NCBI RefSeq assembly: GCF_014699055.1
Contig: NZ_JACXAC010000005.1
Coordinates: 558,001-622,000 of the forward strand
Direction: 5' to 3'
DNA: 64,000 nucleotides
From: Hymenobacter armeniacus
GTDB lineage: Bacteria > Bacteroidota > Bacteroidia > Cytophagales > Hymenobacteraceae
Under the pieces are notes generated by a model. That model saw only the letters and a list, made by a program, of their open reading frames with translations. It was not told the origin of the DNA and did no database searches. Shown in pieces: positions 27,059-35,439 of this stretch (positions are counted from its first letter, which is position 1; the number at the start of each line of letters is the position of its first letter). Both the position numbers and the translations under genes were made by a program.

Positions 27059-27080
27059 GTTGTTGGGTGAGATGATGTGT

Positions 27081-27299
27081 TTATGATTTACGGCGGTTGC
27101 GCAGGCGTTTAAGACCGTAGGCCGCGCCGGCCGCCAGCAGCAGCGAGGCGCCGCCGTCCAGAGGCACCTCTGCGGCGGGTGTGCCGGGCGTGGGGCCGCC
27201 CGAGCCAGGACCCTGGGCTTGGGCTTCGGAGGCGGCTCCAGCCAGGAGAGTGAAGGCAGCCACCGCCAGGGCTCTGCGCCGGATGTTGGTGTTTTTCAT
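27081..27299 (-). CDS. Small exported protein with PID-CTERM-like sorting tail
   Basis: The 72-aa protein has a signal peptide (MKNTNIRRRALAVAAFTLLA... AQAQ) and a Gly/Pro-rich linker. The C-terminal EVPLDGGASLLLAAGAAYGLKRLRNRRK combines a P(I/L)DGG motif, one transmembrane helix and a basic end. This matches the PID-CTERM sorting domain of Bacteroidota, presumed substrate of an exosortase-like enzyme. Almost no mature sequence is left between the signal and the tail. The start MKNTN is preferred over 10 upstream codons. It lies downstream of the xylanase gene on the same strand. Confidence 0.75.
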   Translation of the reverse strand: MKNTNIRRRALAVAAFTLLAGAASEAQAQGPGSGGPTPGTPAAEVPLDGGASLLLAAGAAYGLKRLRNRRKS

Positions 27300-27337
27300 A
27301 ATGCTATTGATGCAAAAGATGAGAAGCAAAACCGTGT

Positions 27338-27390
27338 CTGCCTCCGGGGGCCGCCAATTAACACAAGCGGCTGGCAGCTCCCGGAGGCAG
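27338..27390 (-). terminator. Hairpin after the xylanase gene
   Basis: CTGCCTCCGGG (27338-27348) and CCCGGAGGCAG (27380-27390) form a perfect 11-bp stem, with an inner CCGC/GCGG. On the minus strand it is followed by ACACGGTTTT. It begins 5 bp beyond the xylanase stop, so it is probably the 3' terminator. Confidence 0.5.
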
Positions 27391-27395
27391 CCGGA

Positions 27396-30300
27396 CTAGT
27401 CGATGGTCAGGCGCTTGCTGATGGTGCCAGCGGCCGTTTGCATACGCACCGTGTAGATGCCCGGGGCCAGGCCGGGCAGCGCAAGCGGCCGCAGCAGCTC
27501 GGTGCTGGCGGCCAGCGTCTGGCGCAGCACGGTTTGGCCCAGCGTGTTCAGCAACGCCACTTCCACGGCCTGGGCGCTGAGCGCGGCGGGCAGGGCCAGC
27601 GAAACGCTGCCATGAGCCGGGTTGGGATACAGCGCCACCTGCTGGCTGATGGCCGCCGGGGCAGTGGCCAGCACGCGGTTTTGGGTGATGACCAGCGTGA
27701 AGCGGCCGGCAGCGGCCGGGCCAGCCGTTAGGTTCACGGCGTAGCCTGCGGCCTGGCTCAGGTCGAAGAAGGCGCCGGTCTGGGCGTCGCGCAGGTAGGC
27801 GTAGCGGCCGGCGGGCAGGTTCAGGAGCTCGGTGGCGCGCAGGGTGTAGATGCCGGCTTGCGGCGCTTGCACGCGCAGCGGCACGTTCACGTCGGTGGCA
27901 CCGAGGGCAGGCAGCGCGTTGATGGACAGCAACTCGGTGGCGCTGAGCTCGGTGGCTAGCACGGGCACGCCGGCCGCCGTGAGCTTGTAGGCATCGGCCG
28001 TGGCATCGAAGCCGGCCGTGGCGCCGCTGCTGAAAGTGACAACCGCCTCATCGGTCGGGCCGGTAGCGCCGCGCAGGTCGAGGCGCACCAGTGGGTCGGT
28101 GGCCGCGCTGCCGCGCTGGAACACGGGGCTGGCGTAGGTGGTGGCGCGGGCCGAGTTAGCGAAGTTGATGGCGCCCGGCGTGGCCGCCGAGGTGGTGCGC
28201 ACAAAGAAGCCCTGGGCCACGGGCAGCAGGTTGGTGCCGCCGTTGGTGCTGGCGCCGCCGCGCACGTAGCTGGCGTAAGTGCCGGCATAGGGCCCGCTGG
28301 AACGGAACACGTACACGGCCGCGTCGAGGCCGCTGGTGCTCACGGCTTCCCAATCGAGCGGGGCAGGGTAGGGGTTGCCGAGCAGCTGCCAGCCCGACTC
28401 CGGCTGCGCGCTGCGCGTGAGGCCGGTGCGGCTGATGCTGCCATTATTAAGCGGGCCCACAAAATCCACGAGCTGCGTGCCGCTTAGGTTCACGGAATAG
28501 CCTTGGCCGGGAATCAGCGCATCGCCCAGCGTCGTGGGCGATTCCCAGCCGTAGTCGAACGCGCTGGTGGTGGGCGCGGCCGAAGCAAACAGGCGCGAAG
28601 AATTGTAGCTGAATACCGTGGGGAAGGGCGTTACGGTGTTGCCCACCGTGTTGTAGTTGGGGTTCACCACGGGCGTGAAGCTAGCCGTAGCCAAATCGGC
28701 CACCGTGCTGCCGCTCACCGGCGGCGCGTAGTGGCGGTAGCCCAGGCCCGAATTATTGGGCGTGATGTAGCGCTGCACCGTGGCGTTGCCCACCACCGCG
28801 CCGCTGGTGTTCACGACCATGGCCGTGCCCGCCGCATCCGAAAGCAGCGTGAACGCCTGCCCGTTGGTGGTGAGGTTGCCGTTCAGCGTGAGCAGCTGGC
28901 GCACGCCGGCCGCCGCGGCCAGATTGGCGCCGGCTGCGCCCACGGTCAGGTTCTGGAAATTGGACGGGCTGGTGCCGCCGATGGTTTGGGCGGCCGCGCC
29001 GGCCAGCGCGATGGTGCCGTTGCCGCTGCCAGCCAGGGTACCGCCGTTGTTGGTGAGGTTGCCGGTCATGGTGAGCACGCTGCCGGCCGGGGTGGTGAGG
29101 CTGGCGCCAGTGCCCGACAGCGTGACGCTGCGAATGGCCTGCGCCCCGCTCACGGTGGGCTGGTTGGTGGCGTAGCCGGGGAAGACGGCATCGTCGGTGG
29201 CCAGGGGCACGGTGTTGACGACGGCCGACGACACGGCCGAGTTCGTGGGCGTGTTAGAGCCCGAAATCCAGTTGCTGCCCACGTTCCAGGCGCCGCTGGT
29301 GTTGCCGGTCCACATGGGGCCGGTGTAGGTGCTGGCCACGTAGCCGCGCATCCACACCAGCGCCGCGCGCTCGGTGTTGTCGGCGTTGGCGAGGTTGGCG
29401 CCCTGGGCGGTGCGCCAGTGGCCCACGCGGTAGCCCCACAGCGTGATGCCGCGCACGGCCGGGTTGTCCCAGAGAAGCGGGAAAATGCGCTGGTATTCGG
29501 CCAACTGCACGGCGTCGGTCAGGCCGTCGAGGTCCAGCTCGGTGGCGTAGAGCGGCAGGTTGGTCGAAGCCAGCAGCGCCAGATTGGCCTGAATGGTGGC
29601 CGTGGGTATCCCGCTGAACGAGAAGGCATGCGCCTGAAAACCAACGCCGTCAATCAGGCCACGCGCTTTCAGCAGGTTGATGATGTTGACGTAGGTGGTG
29701 GCGCGGGCCGTTGAATTCTCCACGCTGTACTCGTTAATCATGAGCTTGGCGTTGGGGAAATACTGGCGGGCCAGTTGAAACGAGGTAATAATCCAGTCGA
29801 AGCCCGTGGCCCCGGTGCCGCCCAGGGCGTTGATGTATGCCCCGCCGGTGGGGTTCACGCTGCCCGTGGGGTTGGTGGGCGAGCCCACCACCACAAAGCC
29901 GGTCGGCGGCGCATTGATGGGCTCGTTCACCACGTCGATGAAGTCGATTTTGGGGTAGCGGGCCGCCACCGCCGCAAACCATTCGTTGATTTCGGTCAGT
30001 TGTTCGGCCGGGGTGAGGTTGTACATCCAGGCCGGCTGCTGCGAGCCCCAAATCAGGGTGTGCATGCGAAACGAGCTGCCGGTGCTGATGGCTTGGTTGT
30101 ACGCCGCGTCCAGGTCGGCCCAGTTGAAGGTGCCGCGCGTGCTTTCCACGCTGCCCCACTTGCCGCCGTTTTCGGCCGTCACGCTGTTCCAGTAGTTGCC
30201 AAAAAACGGCGCCTGTTGCGGGCTGTAAGCACTGCCCAGGTATTTGGGCTTGCCCGTGGCCAGGGGCGGGCCCGACGGCGTGAACGTGACCGGCGGGGTC

Positions 30301-31007
30301 ACGCTGCCTTGCGCGCCGGCATCGAGGTTGGCGACCGTGAAATACAGCCCCGTTTGGCCGAAAACGAACTTATCGAAATCGAGCCCGTCCTCGCGGGCTC
30401 CAATCTGGAAGGTTTGCGTCAGGGCGCCGGCCGGTACCGTAAAAGTGACCAGCGGGGTGGAGCCGAAGGTGCTGAATTTCGACAAGTTGACCCACTTCCA
30501 GACGCCGGTGCCGGCGCCGCCGCCGCCGTCCACGGGCAGGATGCCTGCGGTGTAGCCCACGGTGTTGAGGCCGTTGGCATTGGTCCAGTCGCTGGGCGTG
30601 GCCGGGCCTTTGGCGCCAAAGCTGCTGCCGTAGAAAAAGCTGTCGTCGTTGGCGTTCCCGGCGTTCACGCGGATGCGGGCGTACAAATCGTAGGTGCCGG
30701 CCCCGGGAAAGGTGACGGTGTAGCTCAGCACCCGGTTGGCCGTGGCCGGGGCCGAGGCGCCCACCCCGCCGCCCGGCGAGCCGGCCGCCGTGTACGCCGA
30801 TACGTCGGTGAGGCTGGTGGCGTAGGTTACGGCCGGGGCGGCCGTGGTGCGGAACGCCCAGTCGCCCTGCGCGGCGCCGCTGATGGCCGCCCCGGCCGAA
30901 ACGCCGGTTTCGGCCTCAAACGGCACCGGCGCGTTCTGGGCCGATAGGCTGAGGTGGCCGCTGAAAGCAGCCGCCAGCGTAAGAAAAACGCGTTGAAGTT
31001 TTTTCAT
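27396..31007 (-). CDS. Secreted GH10 endo-1,4-beta-xylanase with adhesin-like region and T9SS sorting domain
   Basis: The 1203-aa protein has a signal peptide (cut near LSAQ). Residues ~28-222 form a beta-sandwich module resembling carbohydrate-binding domains (PVPFEAETG, YTVTFPGAGTYDLYARIRV). The GH10 barrel spans ~250-560, with WNSVTAENGGKWG, acid/base E362 in VVNEP, nucleophile E490 in YATELDLDG and LWGYRVGHWR. Residues ~560-1115 are a Gly/Ala/Thr/Asn-rich, adhesin-like stretch (WTGNTSGAWNVGSNW, LTGNPYPAPLDWE-like). The last ~80 are a type-A T9SS domain (LYPNPAHGSVSL, LAPGIYTVRM). It probably cuts xylan at the cell surface. No other xylan-use gene is adjacent. Confidence 0.93.
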   Translation of the reverse strand: MKKLQRVFLTLAAAFSGHLSLSAQNAPVPFEAETGVSAGAAISGAAQGDWAFRTTAAPAVTYATSLTDVSAYTAAGSPGGGVGASAPATANRVLSYTVTFPGAGTYDLYARIRVNAGNANDDSFFYGSSFGAKGPATPSDWTNANGLNTVGYTAGILPVDGGGGAGTGVWKWVNLSKFSTFGSTPLVTFTVPAGALTQTFQIGAREDGLDFDKFVFGQTGLYFTVANLDAGAQGSVTPPVTFTPSGPPLATGKPKYLGSAYSPQQAPFFGNYWNSVTAENGGKWGSVESTRGTFNWADLDAAYNQAISTGSSFRMHTLIWGSQQPAWMYNLTPAEQLTEINEWFAAVAARYPKIDFIDVVNEPINAPPTGFVVVGSPTNPTGSVNPTGGAYINALGGTGATGFDWIITSFQLARQYFPNAKLMINEYSVENSTARATTYVNIINLLKARGLIDGVGFQAHAFSFSGIPTATIQANLALLASTNLPLYATELDLDGLTDAVQLAEYQRIFPLLWDNPAVRGITLWGYRVGHWRTAQGANLANADNTERAALVWMRGYVASTYTGPMWTGNTSGAWNVGSNWISGSNTPTNSAVSSAVVNTVPLATDDAVFPGYATNQPTVSGAQAIRSVTLSGTGASLTTPAGSVLTMTGNLTNNGGTLAGSGNGTIALAGAAAQTIGGTSPSNFQNLTVGAAGANLAAAAGVRQLLTLNGNLTTNGQAFTLLSDAAGTAMVVNTSGAVVGNATVQRYITPNNSGLGYRHYAPPVSGSTVADLATASFTPVVNPNYNTVGNTVTPFPTVFSYNSSRLFASAAPTTSAFDYGWESPTTLGDALIPGQGYSVNLSGTQLVDFVGPLNNGSISRTGLTRSAQPESGWQLLGNPYPAPLDWEAVSTSGLDAAVYVFRSSGPYAGTYASYVRGGASTNGGTNLLPVAQGFFVRTTSAATPGAINFANSARATTYASPVFQRGSAATDPLVRLDLRGATGPTDEAVVTFSSGATAGFDATADAYKLTAAGVPVLATELSATELLSINALPALGATDVNVPLRVQAPQAGIYTLRATELLNLPAGRYAYLRDAQTGAFFDLSQAAGYAVNLTAGPAAAGRFTLVITQNRVLATAPAAISQQVALYPNPAHGSVSLALPAALSAQAVEVALLNTLGQTVLRQTLAASTELLRPLALPGLAPGIYTVRMQTAAGTISKRLTID

Positions 31008-31081
31008 AGAAAAACAAGTTTGGGTGGGATGGTGGAAAGAAAAACCTGACGCTGAGGGCCCTGTTGGCACCCGCGTCGGAT

Positions 31082-31111
31082 TAAAAGTATGCCCCGGCTT
31101 TCCAGATTAAA
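31082..31111 (-). promoter_or_regulatory. Candidate promoter of the xylanase gene
   Basis: On the minus strand TTTA (31108-31111), 18 bp, then TACTTTTA (31082-31089) gives one mismatch to TTTG and one to TAnnTTTG. It lies about 75 bp before the ATG. The palindrome at 31145-31183 is just upstream. Confidence 0.4.
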
Positions 31112-31144
31112 TGCCTGTTTTTCTAGTGAATAGACAAGATTTTT

Positions 31145-31183
31145 ATCGGCAACGATTGTGATAGTTACACAACCGTTGCCGAT
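31145..31183. promoter_or_regulatory. 39-bp palindrome upstream of the xylanase gene, possible operator
   Basis: ATCGGCAACG (31145-31154) and CGTTGCCGAT (31174-31183) are exact complements. After one mismatch, TTGTG (31156-31160) and CACAA (31168-31172) also pair, leaving a 7-nt centre. With no U-tract on either side it does not look like a terminator. It lies 34 bp upstream of the -33 element, where an activator or repressor could bind. A 5' mRNA structure is unlikely if the candidate promoter is right. Confidence 0.5.
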
Positions 31184-31242
31184 AGATGAAGCAGGCCAAA
31201 ATTTTATTAGCAGCCCGCGGGCACTGGATTTATCAGCGCAGC

Positions 31243-31273
31243 AAAAAGGGCTTCCGCCGCAGCAGAAGCCCTT
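31243..31273 (-). terminator. Intrinsic terminator of the T9SS repeat-protein gene
   Basis: AAGGGCTTC (31246-31254) pairs with GAAGCCCTT (31265-31273). On the minus strand the stem runs into a T-run (AAAAA at 31243-31247). It lies 34 bp beyond the stop codon. Confidence 0.75.
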
Positions 31274-31307
31274 CCAAAACCGTAACAATCGATGGCAATC
31301 CGAGAGC

Positions 31308-32996
31308 CTACTCCACCACGAAGCACTGGGTGCCGCTGCCACCGGCGGAGCTGACGCGCACGGCGTAGAGGCCGGGCGCGAGGCCGCGCAGGTCCAGCTC
31401 GGCGCGGGCGCCTAGGGCGGCTTGTTGGGTGCGCACAGCGCGGCCCAGCGCGTCGAGCAGGGTGAGCGCGGCCGTGGCGCCGCCGGGCCCTGCCGGCAGC
31501 TGCACCGTAGCGCTGGTGTGGGCCGGGTTGGGAAAGAGGGAGAAACTCAAGGAGCCTTGAGCTGTGGTCGTGGCGGTGAGGGTGGGGTCAGTGAGGGAAG
31601 CGAGGAAGGCAGCAATGTTGCTTGCTGGAGAAAGTGATAAGCTACCAAAGTAGGTGGGCATGCTATTAAAGAAGCCTGCCGCGTATATATTTCTGCCCGC
31701 TACTGTCAAACATCGTATTTCCTCGCTGAGAGAGCCACTGATTTGTTGCGCCCAAGCAAATGTGCCCGTATTGCCATTGTCCGTTAATTTGGCGACGAAG
31801 GCATCGTCATAGGTAATGCTGGGATTAAGCGTATTTATAAGCATAATGCTGCCAAAAGTGGCAGTGGTGTTGAAGAAAAAGCCAGCCAGGAAAATGTTGT
31901 TGCCGCTCACGGCTAAGCCGCCCAACCGAGTGTAGCCGCTGACCTGCTGTCCCCATACAAAATTGCCAGTATCGGTGAGCTTACCCACGAAAGCATTTTG
32001 ACTTGAGCCATTGGCATTGGTCAAGGAAATCCCGCCGAGCATAATGGCATTGGGATAAAGGCCGCTTACATAAACGGATGTTCCATTCACGGCAATGCCA
32101 GTGAGATAGTCGTTGCCGGAACCAGCAACTTTTTGTGCCCAATCGAAAACACTTGTGCTGCCAAGGTCTACAAGTTTTGCCACAAAGCCATCGGCACCGC
32201 CAGAAGCAGCTAGTGTCGTATTGCCGAAGTCGGCAGCGGTACCGCCAAAGCCTCCCGTCAGGTAAACACTGGTTCCATTGACGGCTACCCCGGCGTTGTA
32301 ATCATCCCCTACGCTGCCAGCCCGTTGGGCCCAAGCGAAAACGCTGCTACTGCCACCATCTACGATTTTGGCTACAAAGGTATCAGTGCCCCCAATGCTA
32401 CTAAGATTGTGAGAGCCAAAGCTGGCTACGCCCGTAAAGTTGCCGGTTGTGAATACCCCAGCGCTGGTTACGGCGATGCCGCCCGCGCGGTCATCGCCCC
32501 CTCCACCGGCGCTCTGCGCCCAAATAAAATTGCCTGCATTGCCGCTATCCACCAGCTTCGCCAAAAAAACATCGTAAGTGCCAGCAGTCGTATTGGTGAG
32601 CGTGATGCCTCCAAATGTGATGACGGCGCCATTGAAATCACCGGCCAGGTAAACATTATTTCCGCTGACGGCTATCGCCGAAATAGCGCTGCCAACAACG
32701 TGATTTGCCCAATCAAAAGCGGCTGTTGAAGAATTCCACTTGGCCACAAATAGGGCACTAATCCCTCCGCTTGTGAGCGAAGTGGGACCAAAACGAACCG
32801 TTCCCTGAAAGCGGCCGGCTAAGTAAATATTGCCGTTGGCATCGGCGGCTGTTCCACTAATAAAGCATTCGCCGCCTTGTCCCACTGCCATAGCCATCTG
32901 CCAGGCAGGGGCCTGTGCCCGCACTGCCGGCTCCACCAGCCACAGAAGAATCAAGAGCGCCAGCCCGGCACGCTTCCAAGCGAAAATCAGCTTCAT
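31308..32996 (-). CDS. Secreted beta-propeller-like repeat protein with T9SS sorting domain
   Basis: The 562-aa protein has a signal peptide (LALLILLWLVEPAVRA). About eight repeats of ~50-60 residues follow, built on a pattern like FVAKL(V/T)D...FxWAQ..G...D...GIAV.GTSVY..G.F. These resemble SBBP/YncE-like propeller blades. A type-A T9SS domain closes the protein (LFPNPAHTSATV, LAPGLYAVRV). It is probably a surface protein of unknown role. Bases ~31560-32820 are visibly less GC-rich and use A/T-ending codons more than the neighbours, whereas the sorting domain is typical of the genome. This could reflect acquisition or recombination of the repeat region. Confidence 0.8.
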   Translation of the reverse strand: MKLIFAWKRAGLALLILLWLVEPAVRAQAPAWQMAMAVGQGGECFISGTAADANGNIYLAGRFQGTVRFGPTSLTSGGISALFVAKWNSSTAAFDWANHVVGSAISAIAVSGNNVYLAGDFNGAVITFGGITLTNTTAGTYDVFLAKLVDSGNAGNFIWAQSAGGGGDDRAGGIAVTSAGVFTTGNFTGVASFGSHNLSSIGGTDTFVAKIVDGGSSSVFAWAQRAGSVGDDYNAGVAVNGTSVYLTGGFGGTAADFGNTTLAASGGADGFVAKLVDLGSTSVFDWAQKVAGSGNDYLTGIAVNGTSVYVSGLYPNAIMLGGISLTNANGSSQNAFVGKLTDTGNFVWGQQVSGYTRLGGLAVSGNNIFLAGFFFNTTATFGSIMLINTLNPSITYDDAFVAKLTDNGNTGTFAWAQQISGSLSEEIRCLTVAGRNIYAAGFFNSMPTYFGSLSLSPASNIAAFLASLTDPTLTATTTAQGSLSFSLFPNPAHTSATVQLPAGPGGATAALTLLDALGRAVRTQQAALGARAELDLRGLAPGLYAVRVSSAGGSGTQCFVVE

Positions 32997-33055
32997 ATTG
33001 AGTGAAAATGAATGCTATGAGTGGAATGTCGGCTTAAATATATCCACACAAAGAA

Positions 33056-33079
33056 GCCCCGGTGCGCAGGCACCAGGGC
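33056..33079 (-). terminator. Weak hairpin after the M13 peptidase gene
   Basis: GCCC/GGGC (33056-33059 with 33076-33079) and GGTGC/GCACC (33061-33065 with 33070-33074) form an imperfect stem. On the minus strand CTTCTTTG follows. It lies about 60 bp beyond the M13 stop; its role is uncertain. Confidence 0.35.
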
Positions 33080-33140
33080 CTTCCTGAATGATGGAATCAA
33101 GCGGCGAGGGATGCGTTCTGCAACGCCCGCGCTACCGCCC

Positions 33141-35231
33141 TCACCAAATCACCGCCCGCTGGGCGGCCGGACGTATCATTTTATCCCCCTCTTTGCAGCC
33201 AAACGCCGCCTGAAACTGCGGCATGTTCATCAGTGGGCCGATGGTGCGGTATTGGCCGGGCGAGTGCGGGTCGGTGGCAATTTGCTGGCGCAGGGCCTCG
33301 GGGCGAATGTTCTGGCGGCGCAGCTGGGCCCAGCTCAGGAAATAGCGCTGCTCAGGCGTGAAGCCGTCAAACTTCGGGCGCGGGCCGTTGCCGTAGCGCT
33401 GCTGCAGCTGCTTCTGCAGGGCGCCGTACACCACCGTGAGGCCGGCGAAATCGGCCAGGTTTTCGCCCATCGTGAGCTGGCCGTTCACGTGCACGGAGTC
33501 GAGCGGCGAGAAGGCGTCGTACTGGCGGCCCACCACGGCGGCGCGCTTCGTAAACTCGGCCGCGTCGGCCGGCGTCCACCAGTCGCGCAGGTTGCCTTCG
33601 GAGTCATACTGGCGGCCCTGGTCGTCGAAGCCGTGGGTCATTTCGTGGCCCATCACCCCGCCAATGGCGCCGTAGTTGATGGCGTCGTCGGCCTTGGGGT
33701 CGAAGAAGGGCGGTTGCAGGTAGCCGGCCGGAAACACAATCTCGTTCATCGGCGGGTTGTAGTAGGCGTTGATGGTGGGCGGCGTCATGCCCCACTCGTT
33801 GCGGTCGATGGGCTGGCCCAAGTGGGCGGCCTCGCGGCGGCTCTCCCACTGGCGGGCGGCCAGCACGTTCTTCAGGTAGCTCTCGCGGGTGATTTTCAGG
33901 GTCGAATAATCCTTCCACACGTCGGGGTAGCCGATTTTCACGCGCAGGGCGTTCAGCTTTTTCAGGGCTTCGGCCTTGGTGGGGGCGCTCATCCAGGTGT
34001 TGGTTTGGATGTGCTCGGCCATGCTGGCCTTGATGTTGTTCACCATTTCCAAGGCCTTGGCTTTGGCTTCAGGGCTGAAGGCCTGGTCGACGTAGAGCTG
34101 CCCGAAGGCCTCGCCCAGCGTCTGGTCGGTCACGGCCTGCATGCGCTTCCAGCGGGAAGCCTGCTGCTTGGCGCCAGTCAAGGCCTGGTTGTAGCGGAAA
34201 GAGGCCTCCGCAAACGGCGTAGGCAAGGCCGCGGCCGCGCCGCGCAGCAAGTGCCAGCGCAGATAAGTTTTGAGGTCGGGAGTGCTTTCGGTCTTCAGCA
34301 CGGCGTTCACCTCGTCAAAAAATGCCGGCTGGCCGATGATGATTTCCTGCGCTTTGCCCAGCTGCAGGCCCGCCAGCAGGCCCTTGACGTCGAGCGCCGG
34401 GTAGCGCTTCTGGGCGGCCGCCACGGTCATTTGGTTGTAGTTGGCTTGCGGGTCGCGCAGCTCCACGGGCGTGCGCGAGGCCTTGGCCAGGCGCGTTTCG
34501 ATGCGCTCCACGGTGGCGGCGTCGAGCTGGGCCACCGCGGGCGCGGCCCCCTGCAGGCGGAACAGCTCCTGCAGGTAGGCGCGGTAGGCTGTTTTCACCT
34601 TCTCGGTCCGGGCGTCGGTCTTGAAGTAAAACTCCCGGTTGGGCAGCGTGAGGCCGCCCTGGTTCATTTGCACGACGTATTGCGAGGTGTTTTTCTCGTC
34701 CACGTCCACCCCGATGCGGAACAGCACGCCAAAGTCCAGGTCCTGCAAATGAATGATTTCGGCGCGGAGGGCAGCGGCGTCGCGCACGGCCGCCACGCGG
34801 TCCAGTTCCGGCTTCAGCGGCGCCAGGCCGGCCCGGTCGATGGCGGCCGTGTCCATGGCAGCGGCGTAGAAGTCGCCCACTTTTTGCAGGTTCGAGCCGG
34901 GCGGAGCGTTGCGGTTGGCCGCCGCGTCTTCCAGAATCTTGCGCAGCAAGTCCTGCGTGCGGTTGCCGAGCAGGTTGCGCGGTCCCCAACTGCTGGCGTA
35001 GCCCGGCACGGGGTTGTTGCGCAGCCAGTTGCCGCCCGAAAACTGAAAGAAGTCGTCGCAGGGGTTCACCGTGCGGTCGAGGTCGGCCATGTCTAGGCCC
35101 ACGCCTTTGGGGTAGCTCTCGGTGGGAGCGGGGGCGGCTGGCGCGGTGCTGGCCACGGGGGCGGGCTTGGTGCCGGCGCAGTTGGCCAGGGTCAGCGCCG
35201 CCGCCACGCCGAGGGAAGCAAGGTTTTTCAT
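33141..35231 (-). CDS. M13-family (neprilysin-like) metallopeptidase, lipoprotein
   Basis: The 696-aa protein has a lipoprotein signal (LTLANCAG, Cys near residue 19). Residues ~45-430 form the M13 N-terminal domain (DDFFQFSGGNWLRNNPVP). The catalytic domain has NAYYNPPMNEIVFPAGYLQ, the zinc site GHEMTHGFDDQGRQYD (~525-540) and the third-ligand motif ENLADFAG. It ends in the conserved C-x-x-...RPAAQRAVIW. It should degrade oligopeptides on the periplasmic or surface side of a membrane. Length is normal. It stands between palindromic elements with no obvious operon partner. Confidence 0.93.
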   Translation of the reverse strand: MKNLASLGVAAALTLANCAGTKPAPVASTAPAAPAPTESYPKGVGLDMADLDRTVNPCDDFFQFSGGNWLRNNPVPGYASSWGPRNLLGNRTQDLLRKILEDAAANRNAPPGSNLQKVGDFYAAAMDTAAIDRAGLAPLKPELDRVAAVRDAAALRAEIIHLQDLDFGVLFRIGVDVDEKNTSQYVVQMNQGGLTLPNREFYFKTDARTEKVKTAYRAYLQELFRLQGAAPAVAQLDAATVERIETRLAKASRTPVELRDPQANYNQMTVAAAQKRYPALDVKGLLAGLQLGKAQEIIIGQPAFFDEVNAVLKTESTPDLKTYLRWHLLRGAAAALPTPFAEASFRYNQALTGAKQQASRWKRMQAVTDQTLGEAFGQLYVDQAFSPEAKAKALEMVNNIKASMAEHIQTNTWMSAPTKAEALKKLNALRVKIGYPDVWKDYSTLKITRESYLKNVLAARQWESRREAAHLGQPIDRNEWGMTPPTINAYYNPPMNEIVFPAGYLQPPFFDPKADDAINYGAIGGVMGHEMTHGFDDQGRQYDSEGNLRDWWTPADAAEFTKRAAVVGRQYDAFSPLDSVHVNGQLTMGENLADFAGLTVVYGALQKQLQQRYGNGPRPKFDGFTPEQRYFLSWAQLRRQNIRPEALRQQIATDPHSPGQYRTIGPLMNMPQFQAAFGCKEGDKMIRPAAQRAVIW

Positions 35232-35324
35232 ATGTGGAGAATCAGGATTTCAGAAGCAATGTAGCGTCAAAGACCCCAGCCGCTCCGCAGGATTGCACGA
35301 GGCTCACAGCCCGAAACCAGCACC

Positions 35325-35411
35325 TCATGCAGAGCGCAGCGAAGCATCTTTACCGCAATAGTAAAATAGATTACTTGCTGCGGTAAAGATGCTTCGCTGC
35401 GCTCTGCATGA
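35325..35411. repeat. Palindromic element, family B (TCATGCAGAGCGCAGCGAAG)
   Basis: Perfect 33-bp arms, 35325-35357 and 35379-35411, flank an AT-rich loop (ATAGTAAAATAGATTACTTGC). The outer half matches the element at 13376-13434. The inner GAAGCATCT-TTACCGCAATAG half matches the elements at 54900-55013 and 57046-57148. It lies between the M13 and TlpA-like genes. Confidence 0.95.
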
Positions 35412-35439
35412 CGTTCTTCCGCTCACCACTCACCACTCG

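Noticed and set aside
28503..30947. Two ~400-codon plus-strand frames opposite the xylanase
   Set aside because: Both are antisense shadows of a gene with intact GH10 and T9SS motifs.
33021..35096. 691-codon plus-strand frame opposite the M13 peptidase
   Set aside because: Composition is Arg/His/Val-rich and mirrors the codon bias of the true gene; it carries no domain signature.
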